Source: JAPLDP01 sp964628285 (GTDB taxonomy: Bacteria > Bacteroidota > Bacteroidia > Bacteroidales > JAGONC01). Taken from it: a stretch of DNA of 64,000 nucleotides. This document shows, one piece after another, positions 35,289 through 44,900 of the stretch. The stretch spans positions 62,001-126,000 of the forward strand of contig CAZVNP010000001.1 of NCBI GenBank assembly GCA_964628285.1, written 5' to 3'. The notes below the pieces were generated by a model that worked only from the letters and a program-made list of their open reading frames with translations, was not told where the DNA came from and made no database searches. Each line of letters opens with the position of its first letter. Within the stretch, counting starts at the first letter, position 1. Position numbers and translations under genes: made by a program.

Positions 35289-36590
35289 ATGAAAGTTGAT
35301 GTGATATTAGGCCTTCAGTGGGGAGATGAAGGCAAGGGCAAGGTTGTGGATGCCCTGACCCCGCAGTATGATATCATCGCCAGGTTCCAGGGCGGGACCA
35401 ATGCCGGGCATACCATTGAGATAAAGGGCGACAGGTATATATTGCACCTGATACCCTCAGGCATCTTTCATAAAGATAAAATGAATGTCATCGGTAACGG
35501 GGTAATTATCGATCCGTTTATTCTGCAAAAAGAGATCGCCTCTCTGCAGGAGAAAAATTTCGATGTCATAAGGAATCTGTATATTTCGCGCAAAGCTCAT
35601 TTGATTCTGCCTTCGCATCGTATGCTTGATGCCGTTTATGAACGATCGAAAGGAGCCGGTAAGGTCGGTTCGACCCTGAAGGGTATAGGCCCGACCTATA
35701 CTGATAAAACGGCCCGGAACGGGCTCAGGATGGGAGACATTGATCACCCTGCCTTTCATAGCAGGTATCAGGCATTGCGGGACCTTCATTTCAGGATCAT
35801 CAGGCTGTATGAGGGTGATGTCAGTGACTGTCTGATCGATGGATTACCCTTTGATGATTATGAACAGGGATGGTTTGACGCATTGGAAAAGCTTAAGGGC
35901 TTCCGGTTTATTGACAGTGAATATTTCATCAACAAAAGTCTGGATAACAACCTGTCGGTTTTGGCTGAGGGTGCCCAGGGAACATTGCTGGATGTGGATT
36001 TCGGGACCTATCCTTACGTGACCTCGTCCCATACGGTGTGTGCGGGTGTGTGTTCGGGTCTGGGGTTGGCACCTCATCGCATCGGCCGTGTTTACGGCAT
36101 AGTGAAAGCTTACACCACCCGTGTCGGCGGGGGTCCTTTTCCCACGGAACTTAAAGATGAAAAAGGCGATCATTTGCGTGAAAAAGGATTTGAATTCGGC
36201 TCTACGACGGGCCGTCCGCGCCGTTGTGGCTGGCTTGACCTGGTCGCCCTCAGGTATGCCGTTATGCTCAACGGCGTCAGCCATCTCATCATGACCAAAG
36301 CCGACGTACTGAGTGAGATGAAGCAGTTAAACGTTTGCACCGCTTACTCCATAGATGGTCGTCAGGTGAACGATTTTCCCCACACCATCGTCGGGGAGAC
36401 CGTTGAACCGATATATGACACGTTAAAAGGCTGGAACCAGGATCTCTGCCACCTTGATCATTACGACGACGCGCCACAGGAACTGAAAGATTATATCCGG
36501 TATATCGAAAGTAATTTGGGCGTGCCCTTCATCATGGTTTCAGTGGGTGCAGGCAGAAGACAAATCCTGACCACTGGAAAGGGATTATAA
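35289..36590 (+). CDS. purA: Adenylosuccinate synthetase
   Basis: Converts IMP + aspartate + GTP to adenylosuccinate in AMP synthesis. The 433-residue protein has the N-terminal GLQWGDEGKGKVVDAL with catalytic Asp and the GGTNAGHTIEI segment with catalytic His. It also has KVGSTLKGIGPTYTDK, the aspartate-binding STTGRPRRCGWLDLVAL, and C-terminal MVSVGAGRRQ. It follows fur by 23 bases, probably in one transcript. Its TAA stop lies inside TTATAA at 36585-36590, which also supplies the infB stop on the opposite strand. Confidence 0.97.
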   Translation: MKVDVILGLQWGDEGKGKVVDALTPQYDIIARFQGGTNAGHTIEIKGDRYILHLIPSGIFHKDKMNVIGNGVIIDPFILQKEIASLQEKNFDVIRNLYISRKAHLILPSHRMLDAVYERSKGAGKVGSTLKGIGPTYTDKTARNGLRMGDIDHPAFHSRYQALRDLHFRIIRLYEGDVSDCLIDGLPFDDYEQGWFDALEKLKGFRFIDSEYFINKSLDNNLSVLAEGAQGTLLDVDFGTYPYVTSSHTVCAGVCSGLGLAPHRIGRVYGIVKAYTTRVGGGPFPTELKDEKGDHLREKGFEFGSTTGRPRRCGWLDLVALRYAVMLNGVSHLIMTKADVLSEMKQLNVCTAYSIDGRQVNDFPHTIVGETVEPIYDTLKGWNQDLCHLDHYDDAPQELKDYIRYIESNLGVPFIMVSVGAGRRQILTTGKGL

Positions 36591-39500
36591 TTTTCTTTTG
36601 ACCTCAATCTCCTCGTAGCCTTCGATAATATCGCCAACCTTAATATCGTTGAAGTTTTCAATGTTAAGACCGCATTCGTATCCTGACGACACCTCTTTCA
36701 CATCTTCCTTGAAGCGTTTTAGTGAACCCAGCAGGCCCGTAAATACCACTATGCCGTCTCTGATGACACGCACTTTAGCATTTCTGTTTATCTTGCCGTC
36801 GAGCACCATACATCCTGCTACCGTTCCCACTTTTGAGATTTTATATACCTGCCGCACTTCGATGTTACAAATGATCTTCTCTTTAATTTCTGGTGACAGC
36901 ATACCTTCGATGGCGTCCTTTATCTCATTTATCGCGGTATATATGATGGAGTATAGTCGGATGTCAATTTGTTCCTGTTCAGCCAGCCGGCGTGCCGACG
37001 GCGACGGGCGCACCTGGAATCCGATAATGATGGCGTCGGAGGCGGAGGCCAGCATGACGTCCGATTCGGTAACAGGTCCCACCGATTTATGAATGACATT
37101 GACCTGCACCTGGTCGGTCGATAATTTCAGCAAGGCATCCGAGAGTGCTTCCACCGAGCCGTCCACATCGCCTTTCACGATGATATTCAGCTCTTTGAAA
37201 TCACCTATGGCGATACGTCGTCCTATCTCATCGAGGGTGATGTGTTTCTGTGTCCGCAGGCCTTGTTCACGCTGAAGCTGCAGACGTTTGTTGGCGATGG
37301 ACTTGGCCTCATGTTCGTCTTTCATTACATGAAACTGATCACCGGCCTGCGGTGCTCCGTTCAGTCCCAGCAACAGGACAGGTGCCGAAGGGCCGGCTTC
37401 CCTGATGGCCATGTTACGTTCGTTGTACATTGCTTTGATCTTGCCAAAGGTGGCTCCGGCCAGCACGATATCCCCGACATGAATGGTGCCGTCCTGCACC
37501 AGTAATTTAACGACGAAACCACGCCCTCTGTCAAGTGATGATTCGATGACCGTTCCCCTGGCAGGCCGCAACGGATTGGCTTTGAGCTCGAGAAGCTCCG
37601 CTTCCAGCAACACCTTCTCAAGCAGTTCGGTTACTCCGGTTCCTTTCTTGGCCGATATTTCCTGTGACTGGTATTTGCCTCCCCAGTCCTCGACCAGGAT
37701 ATTCAGTTTCGACAATTGTTCCTTAATTTTTTCGGGGTTGGCATTAGGTTTATCGATTTTGTTTATGGCGAAGATGATGGGTACGCCGGCGGCCTGAGCA
37801 TGGTTGATGGCTTCGATGGTCTGCGGCATGACGTTATCGTCGGCAGCAACGACCACGATGACAATGTCGGTGACCTGGGCCCCACGGGCACGCATGGCTG
37901 TAAAAGCCTCATGACCGGGCGTGTCGAGGAAAGTGATGGATTTACCGTTGTCGAGTGACACTTCATAGGCACCGATATGCTGTGTGATGCCTCCCGACTC
38001 ACCTGCAATCACGTTGGTGTGACGGATGTAGTCGAGCAAGGAGGTTTTACCGTGATCCACATGTCCCATGACGGTGACGATGGGAGGACGTTCGACGAGG
38101 ATGCCGGTATCCTCTTCCTCATCCTCGCTCTGCTCAATAGCTTCCTGGACTTCGATGCTGACGAACTCAACTTTAAAACCGAACTCCTCAGCCACCAGTG
38201 ACAGTGTTTCAGCGTCCAGCCGCTGGTTAATGGAGACGAACAATCCCAGGGCCATGCAAGTCGAGATGACCGTGGTGACCGGCACGTTCATCATTGTGGC
38301 CAGTTCATTGGCCGTGACGAATTCGGTGACCTTTATCACCTTCTTATTCATCTCTATTTTGTCCATTTCTTCCTGCCGGGCTTTGGACATCAATTCCCTT
38401 TTCATGCGGCGATACTTGGCGGCTTTTGATTTACCTGTGGCGCTGAGACGCTGCAGGGTGTCCTTGATCTGTTTCTGCACCTCTTCTTCCGAGACCTCGG
38501 GACGAAGATGATTGCGGTAGGGTCTCCTGTCTTTGAAACGCTGGCGAGTCAGCTTCTCACCTTTCTTTTCCTCCGGTGGTGCTTCGCCCGTCTCATGCTT
38601 CTTGATGCGGCGGCGTTTCTTTTTCTTGTCTTTTACCTGTTCATCTGACGATGAGGCCACCGGTTTTTTCTTCTCTGGTTTTTTGATCTCGGGCAGGTCC
38701 ATGGTCCCAAGAATGGTGGGTCCGGTCAGTTTTTCAGCTCTGGCCCTTATAACGTTATCTTCGGGTTTCTTTTCTACGGTTTCTTTTTCTTCAGCCTTCT
38801 CCGTTACCTCACCTTCGGCCTTTGTCTTTCCGGCTTCCTCCACCGGTGCTTCCGGCTTTCTAACGGTTTCAGCTTTTTCCTTTATGATTTCCGTTTCAAC
38901 CTCGCTTTTGGCTTCAGGGATTTTCTCCTTTTTAGCTTTTGAAGGTTTAGTGGTCTTAGTGACTTCTGCCAGATCGATCTTACCAAGAATTTTTATTTCG
39001 CTCTCAGGTGGTTCGACAGTTTCCTTGACGCCTTTTTCTGCACTCTTGGATGGTTTTTCGGCCAGGGTGGCTTTTTCGGGAGCTTCGTCAACGGGCAGTT
39101 TCTCTTTTGATTCTTTATCTTTCTCTGTCGGGGCAATGCCGGTTATCTTTTTTTCAACCGTCTCGGCAGGAGTTTTCTCGGCGGGCTTTGAGGTTGTGAC
39201 ACCGATTGGTTCTTTGGTTTTTTCTTCCCTGGCCGTCACGGGTGGTGCCTCCGTGGTCTTCTTAAGTTCTGTTTTTTCTGGAGGTGGTGTTTTTTTCGGA
39301 GCAGTCTTGGTCGTATATTTATCATAATCGAACGACAGGCTTTTAATGAACAGATCCTGCTGTTCTGCCGGTCCGTCCGTTTCTTCATCCACAGCCATAC
39401 GGTCTTCGATAGAAATAGTCTGATGATCGGAATAGTTCAAACCGATCTTGCTGGCCTCTTCCTTGACATATTTTTCGGTTTGAAATTCTGCCATCAGCAG

Positions 39501-39647
39501 GGAGTATTCCTCGGGTGACAATTTGGTATTGGGTCCGCCATCGACAGGATGTCCCTTCCGGTGAAGAAACTCCACAATGGTAGAGATACCAATATTAAAT
39601 TCCTTGGCAGCTTTACTCAGACGTATGGATTTACTATCTTCTCCCAT
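36585..39647 (-). CDS. infB: Translation initiation factor IF-2
   Basis: GTPase that brings initiator tRNA to the 30S subunit. The 1020-residue product has an N-terminal IF2 helical domain (SIRLSKAAKEFNIGISTIVEFL). A long, charged, repetitive Lys/Glu/Pro/Thr linker (about 100-400) is typical of Bacteroidota IF-2. The G domain has GHVDHGKTSLLDYIR (about residue 530), DTPGHEAF and NKID, followed by C-terminal domains. The ATG at 39647 begins the conserved part; in-frame GTG and ATG codons just upstream are possible. Last gene of rimP-nusA-infB, with a ~96-base gap from nusA. Convergent, six-base overlap with purA. Confidence 0.96.
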   Translation of the reverse strand: MGEDSKSIRLSKAAKEFNIGISTIVEFLHRKGHPVDGGPNTKLSPEEYSLLMAEFQTEKYVKEEASKIGLNYSDHQTISIEDRMAVDEETDGPAEQQDLFIKSLSFDYDKYTTKTAPKKTPPPEKTELKKTTEAPPVTAREEKTKEPIGVTTSKPAEKTPAETVEKKITGIAPTEKDKESKEKLPVDEAPEKATLAEKPSKSAEKGVKETVEPPESEIKILGKIDLAEVTKTTKPSKAKKEKIPEAKSEVETEIIKEKAETVRKPEAPVEEAGKTKAEGEVTEKAEEKETVEKKPEDNVIRARAEKLTGPTILGTMDLPEIKKPEKKKPVASSSDEQVKDKKKKRRRIKKHETGEAPPEEKKGEKLTRQRFKDRRPYRNHLRPEVSEEEVQKQIKDTLQRLSATGKSKAAKYRRMKRELMSKARQEEMDKIEMNKKVIKVTEFVTANELATMMNVPVTTVISTCMALGLFVSINQRLDAETLSLVAEEFGFKVEFVSIEVQEAIEQSEDEEEDTGILVERPPIVTVMGHVDHGKTSLLDYIRHTNVIAGESGGITQHIGAYEVSLDNGKSITFLDTPGHEAFTAMRARGAQVTDIVIVVVAADDNVMPQTIEAINHAQAAGVPIIFAINKIDKPNANPEKIKEQLSKLNILVEDWGGKYQSQEISAKKGTGVTELLEKVLLEAELLELKANPLRPARGTVIESSLDRGRGFVVKLLVQDGTIHVGDIVLAGATFGKIKAMYNERNMAIREAGPSAPVLLLGLNGAPQAGDQFHVMKDEHEAKSIANKRLQLQREQGLRTQKHITLDEIGRRIAIGDFKELNIIVKGDVDGSVEALSDALLKLSTDQVQVNVIHKSVGPVTESDVMLASASDAIIIGFQVRPSPSARRLAEQEQIDIRLYSIIYTAINEIKDAIEGMLSPEIKEKIICNIEVRQVYKISKVGTVAGCMVLDGKINRNAKVRVIRDGIVVFTGLLGSLKRFKEDVKEVSSGYECGLNIENFNDIKVGDIIEGYEEIEVKRKL

Positions 39648-39743
39648 CACAACCATTAATAACACCCTTTAATACAAGGGCGTAAAAGTAACAATAATTT
39701 TATATCCCTTGTTGAACCGATAATAACACATTCATTATCAATA

Positions 39744-40979
39744 TTATTCGAATTCGGCCTTTAATATTTTGAGGACCTCTTTAATGGTTTCCTCTTCGAG
39801 GTCGGTTCTTTTCACCAGCTCATCGATGCTCAGTTCCATGACACTCTTGGCGGTATCGCACCCGATGTTTTTAAGTTCCTCGAGGATCCACTGGTCAATT
39901 TCGTCAGAGAATTCCTGCAGGTCGACATCTTCATATTCGACATCGGTGTCGCGGTAAACATCAATTTCGAAGCCGGTTAGTTTTCCGGCCAGTTTGATAT
40001 TAAAACCGCCTTTGCCGATCGCCAGCGACACCTGGTCGGGTTTCATGTACACCTCGGCGCGTTTGTTTTTATCATCAATGTGAATGGATGATATCTTGGC
40101 CGGACTCAATGCCCTGGAGATGAACAGGGTGGGGTTGTTGGTGAAATTGATGACATCGATGTTTTCATTTTTCAACTCCCTGACAATACCATGAATACGT
40201 GAACCTTTCATGCCGACACATGCGCCCACCGGATCGATGCGGTCGTCATAGGATTCAACGGCTATCTTCGCTCTTTCGCCCGGTACCCTGACGATCTTCT
40301 TGATGGTAATGAGACCGTCATACACTTCCGGCACCTCGGCCTCGAACAACCGTTCGAGGAAAACCGGCGAGGTCCTGGATAAGATGATATAAGGCGTGTT
40401 GTTGCGCATCTCCACTTTCGAGACCACGGCACGGATGGTGTCACCCTTGCGGTAATGATCCGACGGTATCTGCTCCGATTTGGGCAGGATCAACTCGATG
40501 GATTCATCATCAAGAATGAGCACCTCTTTTTTCCATACCTGGTAAACTTCTCCGGTGACGATCTCGCCGATCTTCTCCTTGTATTTCTTATAGATGTTGT
40601 CTTTTTCATATTCCTGGATCTTGGAGATAAGGTTTTGCCTGATTGACAGTATTTCGCGTCGGCCGAAATCATCCATCTTGATTTCTTCCGACACCTCTTC
40701 ACCTATTTCAAAGTCAGGTTCAATTTTAATGGCTTCCGAATACGCGATCTGTGTATTTTCGTCTTCCACCTGGCCGTCTTCGACAATGAGCCTGTTCCTC
40801 CATATTTCCAGGTCGCCCTTGTCGATATTGACGATGATATCGAAGTTATCCTCCGATCCATATTTTTTTATCAGCAGATGCCTGAAGACATCTTCAAGGA
40901 TACGCATCATGGTCTCGCGGTCGATATTTTTAAATTCCTTAAATTCTGAAAAGGTCTCGACCAAATTCATATGTTCCAT
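39744..40979 (-). CDS. nusA: Transcription termination/antitermination protein NusA
   Basis: Binds RNA polymerase and nascent RNA to modulate pausing, termination and antitermination. The 411-residue protein has the N-terminal polymerase-binding domain (NLVETFSEFKEFKNIDRETMM), an S1 domain (about 130-200, IGEIVTGEVYQV), and two KH domains (DPVGACVGMKGSRIHGIVREL and VSLAIGKGGFNIKLAGKLTG). A shortened helical C-terminus completes it. Length fits Bacteroidota NusA. The ATG at 40979 is 13 bases after the rimP stop; an ATG three codons on is an alternative start. Confidence 0.96.
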   Translation of the reverse strand: MEHMNLVETFSEFKEFKNIDRETMMRILEDVFRHLLIKKYGSEDNFDIIVNIDKGDLEIWRNRLIVEDGQVEDENTQIAYSEAIKIEPDFEIGEEVSEEIKMDDFGRREILSIRQNLISKIQEYEKDNIYKKYKEKIGEIVTGEVYQVWKKEVLILDDESIELILPKSEQIPSDHYRKGDTIRAVVSKVEMRNNTPYIILSRTSPVFLERLFEAEVPEVYDGLITIKKIVRVPGERAKIAVESYDDRIDPVGACVGMKGSRIHGIVRELKNENIDVINFTNNPTLFISRALSPAKISSIHIDDKNKRAEVYMKPDQVSLAIGKGGFNIKLAGKLTGFEIDVYRDTDVEYEDVDLQEFSDEIDQWILEELKNIGCDTAKSVMELSIDELVKRTDLEEETIKEVLKILKAEFE

Positions 40980-40992
40980 ATTCCAAATCAGA

Positions 40993-41457
40993 TTAGCGTT
41001 TATTTTTAAAACTGACTATTCCCTTAGTTTCAGCAATTAAACCGAAAGATATACGTTGTACGGCTGGTGGTTCTTTTTGTTTTGATTTTTTATCGCCTTC
41101 TGGCCGTATGTCAATATGTTCATTATCAGCCTCAAGTAGCGTTCCTGTGATCTTTGAGCCATCTTTCAGTGCGACAACGACCTGCCGTCCTATGTTTTTC
41201 CGGTACTGCCTGAGGTATCTGTAAGGATGTTCTATTCCCGCCGAAGAGACCATCAGCTCATAGTCGTCTGCCTCACGGCTGAGGTGCTGGCCGATGTACT
41301 TACTCATCTGTGCACAGTCATCGATACTGATCTCCCGGTCACTATCCAAATAAACCCGGATCTTATTCCCGGGCTTGATGACCACGCCAACCAGGAATTT
41401 CTCGCTGCCGGCAAGGTTTTGTTCTATCAGTGCGATGAGCTGTTCTTTATCGATCAT
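40993..41457 (-). CDS. rimP: Ribosome maturation factor RimP
   Basis: Assists 30S subunit assembly. The 154-residue protein has the N-terminal alpha/beta domain (GVVIKPGNKIRVYLDSDREISIDDCAQMSKYI), the YELMVSSAGIEHPYR motif characteristic of the family, and a C-terminal SH3-like part (ITGTLLEADNEHI). It leads rimP-nusA-infB, the order conserved across bacteria. The tRNA-Gln gene with its terminator-like hairpin lies 77 bases upstream on the same strand. Confidence 0.94.
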   Translation of the reverse strand: MIDKEQLIALIEQNLAGSEKFLVGVVIKPGNKIRVYLDSDREISIDDCAQMSKYIGQHLSREADDYELMVSSAGIEHPYRYLRQYRKNIGRQVVVALKDGSKITGTLLEADNEHIDIRPEGDKKSKQKEPPAVQRISFGLIAETKGIVSFKNKR

Positions 41458-41497
41458 TGTAACTAATGCTCAAGTTTCATTTTTGTTCAACAAAATA

Positions 41498-41512
41498 GGG
41501 GACACAGTCCCC
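41498..41512 (-). terminator. Short hairpin between tRNA-Gln and rimP
   Basis: GGGGAC (41498-41503) pairs with GTCCCC (41507-41512) around a three-base loop. On the minus strand it is followed by TATTTTGTT. It fits a terminator after tRNA-Gln, possibly leaky into rimP-nusA-infB. Confidence 0.5.
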
Positions 41513-41533
41513 CAACACAAATCGTAATATCTG

Positions 41534-41606
41534 TTGTCCGACCAGGGGTCGAACCTGGAGTCTTCTGAACCAAAATCAGACGTGTTGCCAGTTACACCAT
41601 CGGACA
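41534..41606 (-). tRNA. tRNA-Gln (anticodon TTG)
   Basis: On the minus strand a 73-nt cloverleaf is readable. The acceptor arms are TGTCCGA / TCGGACA with discriminator A, followed by a D-arm region (GGTGTAACTGGCAACAC). The anticodon stem TCTGA / TCAGA holds loop TTTTGGT with anticodon TTG, and the T-arm is CCAGG-TTCGACC-CCTGG. The 3' CCA is not encoded (next bases CAG), so it must be added post-transcriptionally. A perfect -7 promoter element lies about 24 bases upstream. Confidence 0.95.
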
Positions 41607-41629
41607 GGCTCCATCCCCAAAAAGGGCTG

Positions 41630-41637
41630 CAAAAATA
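41630..41637 (-). promoter_or_regulatory. Candidate -7 element for tRNA-Gln
   Basis: Minus-strand TATTTTTG is a full TAnnTTTG match, placing the transcript start about 20 bases before the mature tRNA 5' end. The best -33 candidate (ATTG, minus-strand reading of 41654-41657) has a short 16-base spacer. Confidence 0.45.
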
Positions 41638-41692
41638 CAAATTATTTACGAATCAATGAAAAATAGAGGGTAAATAATAATTATATGCTATA

Positions 41693-41725
41693 TAGGACTC
41701 CCTCCGGCAAGCGGATGGAGTCCTA
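41693..41725. repeat. Isolated 33-base inverted repeat (hairpin)
   Basis: Nine pairs (41693-41701 with 41717-41725), one C/T mismatch, then four pairs (41703-41706 with 41712-41715) around a five-base loop. Neither side has a T-run, so it is not a standard terminator for either flanking gene. Confidence 0.75.
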
Positions 41726-41909
41726 ATTCTAGTCCCACTTCTACCGGCAAATAATTCCATCTTTTTTTCGTTACTCACGAAAACAGATTGAATCATACTG
41801 ATTATTCCTATAATATCAGCGTACCTCTTTTTCATAAATTTACTCATTTATTATTTTAAAATTCATAATTTCGCTTTTATTATCCTTTGACTGACCTAAA
41901 ATATCATTA

Positions 41910-44900
41910 ATGAAGCGGTACAAATTACTGAATAACTTTCTGGGCTGGATTGTTTTCATCATTGCCAGCATTGTTTTTCTGTCGACTGTGGAGCCCACGG
42001 CGAGCTGGTGGGACTGCGGTGAATACATTTCGACGGCCTATAAACTGCAGGTGGGTCATCCGCCGGGAGCACCTTTTTTTCAGCTTATCGGGCGGTTTTT
42101 CTCACTCTTTGCCATGGGCGATGTGCATCATGTCGCCATCATGGTGAACCGCATGTCGGCGCTGTGCAGCGGGCTCACCATCCTCTTTCTTTTCTGGTCG
42201 ATCACCCACTTGGCCCGGAAACTGGTCATTACCAACAGTGAATACACCAACGGAAAGATATTTACCATCCTGGGCGCCGGGCTGATCGGTGCACTGGCAT
42301 ACACTTTCACCGATTCATTCTGGTTCTCGGCGGAGGAGGGTGAGGTTTACGCCATGTCATCGTTTTTCACCGCCCTGGTGTTCTGGGCCATGCTGAAATG
42401 GGAGGAGGTCGCCGACAGCCGGCATGCTTACCGGTGGATCATCCTGATAGCCTATCTTATTGGCCTTTCCATCGGCGTTCACCTGCTCAACCTGCTGGCT
42501 ATACCCGCCATCGCCTTTATTTATTATTTCAAGAAATACAAACCCAGCACCAAAGGCATTATCAAGACCCTTATCATCTCCTTTCTTCTCCTTGCCTTTG
42601 TCATGTACATCATCATCCCTGAGATCGTCAATCTGTTCGCCAAGACCGAGCTTTTATTCGTCAACACGTTTCATTTGCCTTTCAACTCGGGCACGATCAT
42701 TTTTGCGCTTGTGACCATCGGCCTGTTAGTCAGCGGCATCCTTTACACCATCAGGGAGGAAGCGGGCAAGAGCCTGAAAACGGTCCTGGTTATTTTATCG
42801 GCTTTGTTCATCATTTTTATCTTTACGGCGAGCACTTCAGCGGGTAATTTTGTCTTCAGGCTGGTTCTGGTGGGTCTTCTCTTCTGGCTAATATACTATA
42901 TCCGGCACCGGAAAGCTTTACTTAACACGGTGATCTTGTGTTTTACCTTTATTCTTATAGGCTATTCGACCTTCCTGCTGATCATCATCCGCGCCAATGC
43001 CAACACGCCTATCAACGAGAATGCGCCCAAAGACGCCATCAGTCTGCTGTCGTACCTGAACAGGGAACAATACGGGACGTGGCCTTTAGTGTACGGAGAG
43101 TATTACAACTCACCGCTCGATCCTGAAAAGCCTTATAAGGACGGACAACCCGTCTATGCCAAAGATCCGGCCAAGGGCAGGTACGTCATCGTCGACGACA
43201 GGAAATCGACCATACCCAATTATGATTCACGGTTCATGACTATTTTCCCGCGCATGTGGAGCAATCAGAAAGACAGCCACATCACCGCTTACAAGCAATG
43301 GGGCAAGGTGAAAGGCCGTCCGATACCATACACGGGACGCGATGGGAAAACACAGATCATAGATAAGCCAACGTTCACCGAGAACCTGCGTTTTTTCTTC
43401 CGCTATCAACTCGGTCACATGTATTTCAGATATTTCATGTGGAATTTCGTCGGGCGTCAGAACGACATTGAAGGCCATGGCGGTATTGAGAACGGTAACT
43501 GGCTGAGCGGGATCCGATTCATCGACGATTCCAGGCTGGGCAACCAGGAATATCTTCCGGCAGACATGGAAAATCCGGCCCGCAATAAACTGTATGGACT
43601 GCCTTTGCTCCTGGGCCTCATCGGTTTATTTTACCATGCCAACAAGAATTACAAGGATACGCTGGTAGTAGCTTTGCTGTTTATAATGACGGGTATTGCC
43701 ATCGTCGTCTATCTAAATCAAACCCCCTATCAGCCACGCGAACGCGATTACTCCTATGCGGGTTCTTTTTATGCTTTTGCCATGTGGATAGGATTGGCCG
43801 TAGTGGCTCTCACCGATCTGGTAAGCCGTGTTATGAAACGAAACATTGCGGCCATTTTGGTGACCCTCATCTGCCTGTTAGCGGTGCCTTACATCATGGC
43901 GCGGCAGGAATGGAACGACCATGACCGCTCAGGGAAATATGCCGCCCGCGATTACGCTGCCGACTACCTCAATTCGTGTGCTCCCAATGCCGTTCTCATC
44001 ACCAATGGCGATAACGATACCTTTCCTCTCTGGTATGCCCAGGAGGTGGAAGGCATCAGAACCGACGTGAGGGTGGTCAACTTCATGCTGGCTTCGGGCG
44101 ACTGGTACATCCACCAGATGGCCAGGAAAATATATAATTCCGACCCGATGCCTTTCACCCTCTCACAAGAGCAGTATGACAAGGGAAGTAACCAGATCAT
44201 CCCTTACTTTGAGGAAAAAAGCATCAAAGGCAGGGTAGACCTGAAACTGCTGATCGATTTCCTGGCGAGTGAGAGCCAGGGTACCAAGGTACAGTTGCAG
44301 AACGGTGAGTGGATCAAGTACTTCCCCACAAAAAAGGTCAGGCTGACCGTCGACTCGGCTCAGGTTCTGAGAGATGGCATTGTGCCGAAGCGGCTGGCCA
44401 ATAAGATTATCCCCGAGATCGATTGGGATATCAAAACCAATTACCTTTATAAGAATGACCTCATGCTGCTCGATTTTCTTGCCACCAACAACTGGCACCG
44501 GCCGATATATTTTGCCAATCCCTCAACGGTGTCACATATTATTGATGCCGACCAGTACATGCATCTGCAGGGATTTGTGTACCGCTTCATGCCGGTAAAA
44601 GCCTATGATTACATCCAGGATCTGGGTGGTATTTTACCTGACGAAACTTATGATGTTTTGATGAACAAGTGTGCCTGGGGTGACCTGAATAATCCCAAAG
44701 TGTATGTGGACCGCGAGAGCTACCGTAATTCATTCATCCCCAAGCAGAACTTCATGCGCCTTTCACAGTCGCTAATTGACCTTAACCGGCCTGATTCGGC
44801 TGTCAAGGCCACCGACCGGTGCCTTGAACTCTTTCCGAACAGCAAGTTTCATTTCGACGTGTATATGCTTCCCTTCGTGGATGTCTATTACCGGGCCAAT

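Larger units (their letters stand above)
41607..41909. other. Intergenic region between tRNA-Gln and the DUF2723 gene
   Basis: About 300 AT-rich bases with a minus-strand promoter element for the tRNA and a strong isolated hairpin at 41693-41725. A 64-codon frame on the minus strand (41653-41847) has no recognisable features and I do not accept it as a gene. The plus-strand promoter of the DUF2723 gene is not clear; ATCCTTTG at 41883-41890 is a partial match. Confidence 0.5.

Noticed and set aside
38533..39327. Long open frame on the plus strand opposite infB (264 codons).
   Set aside because: Antisense of the low-complexity Lys/Glu/Pro/Thr linker of IF-2; composition (Ser/Phe/Val repeats) is exactly what the repetitive linker gives in reverse. 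infB is certain.
41653..41847. A 64-codon minus-strand frame upstream of tRNA-Gln.
   Set aside because: It is encoded across a hairpin and AT-rich spacer, its product resembles spurious peptides often called near tRNA genes, and it has no domain or neighbour logic.
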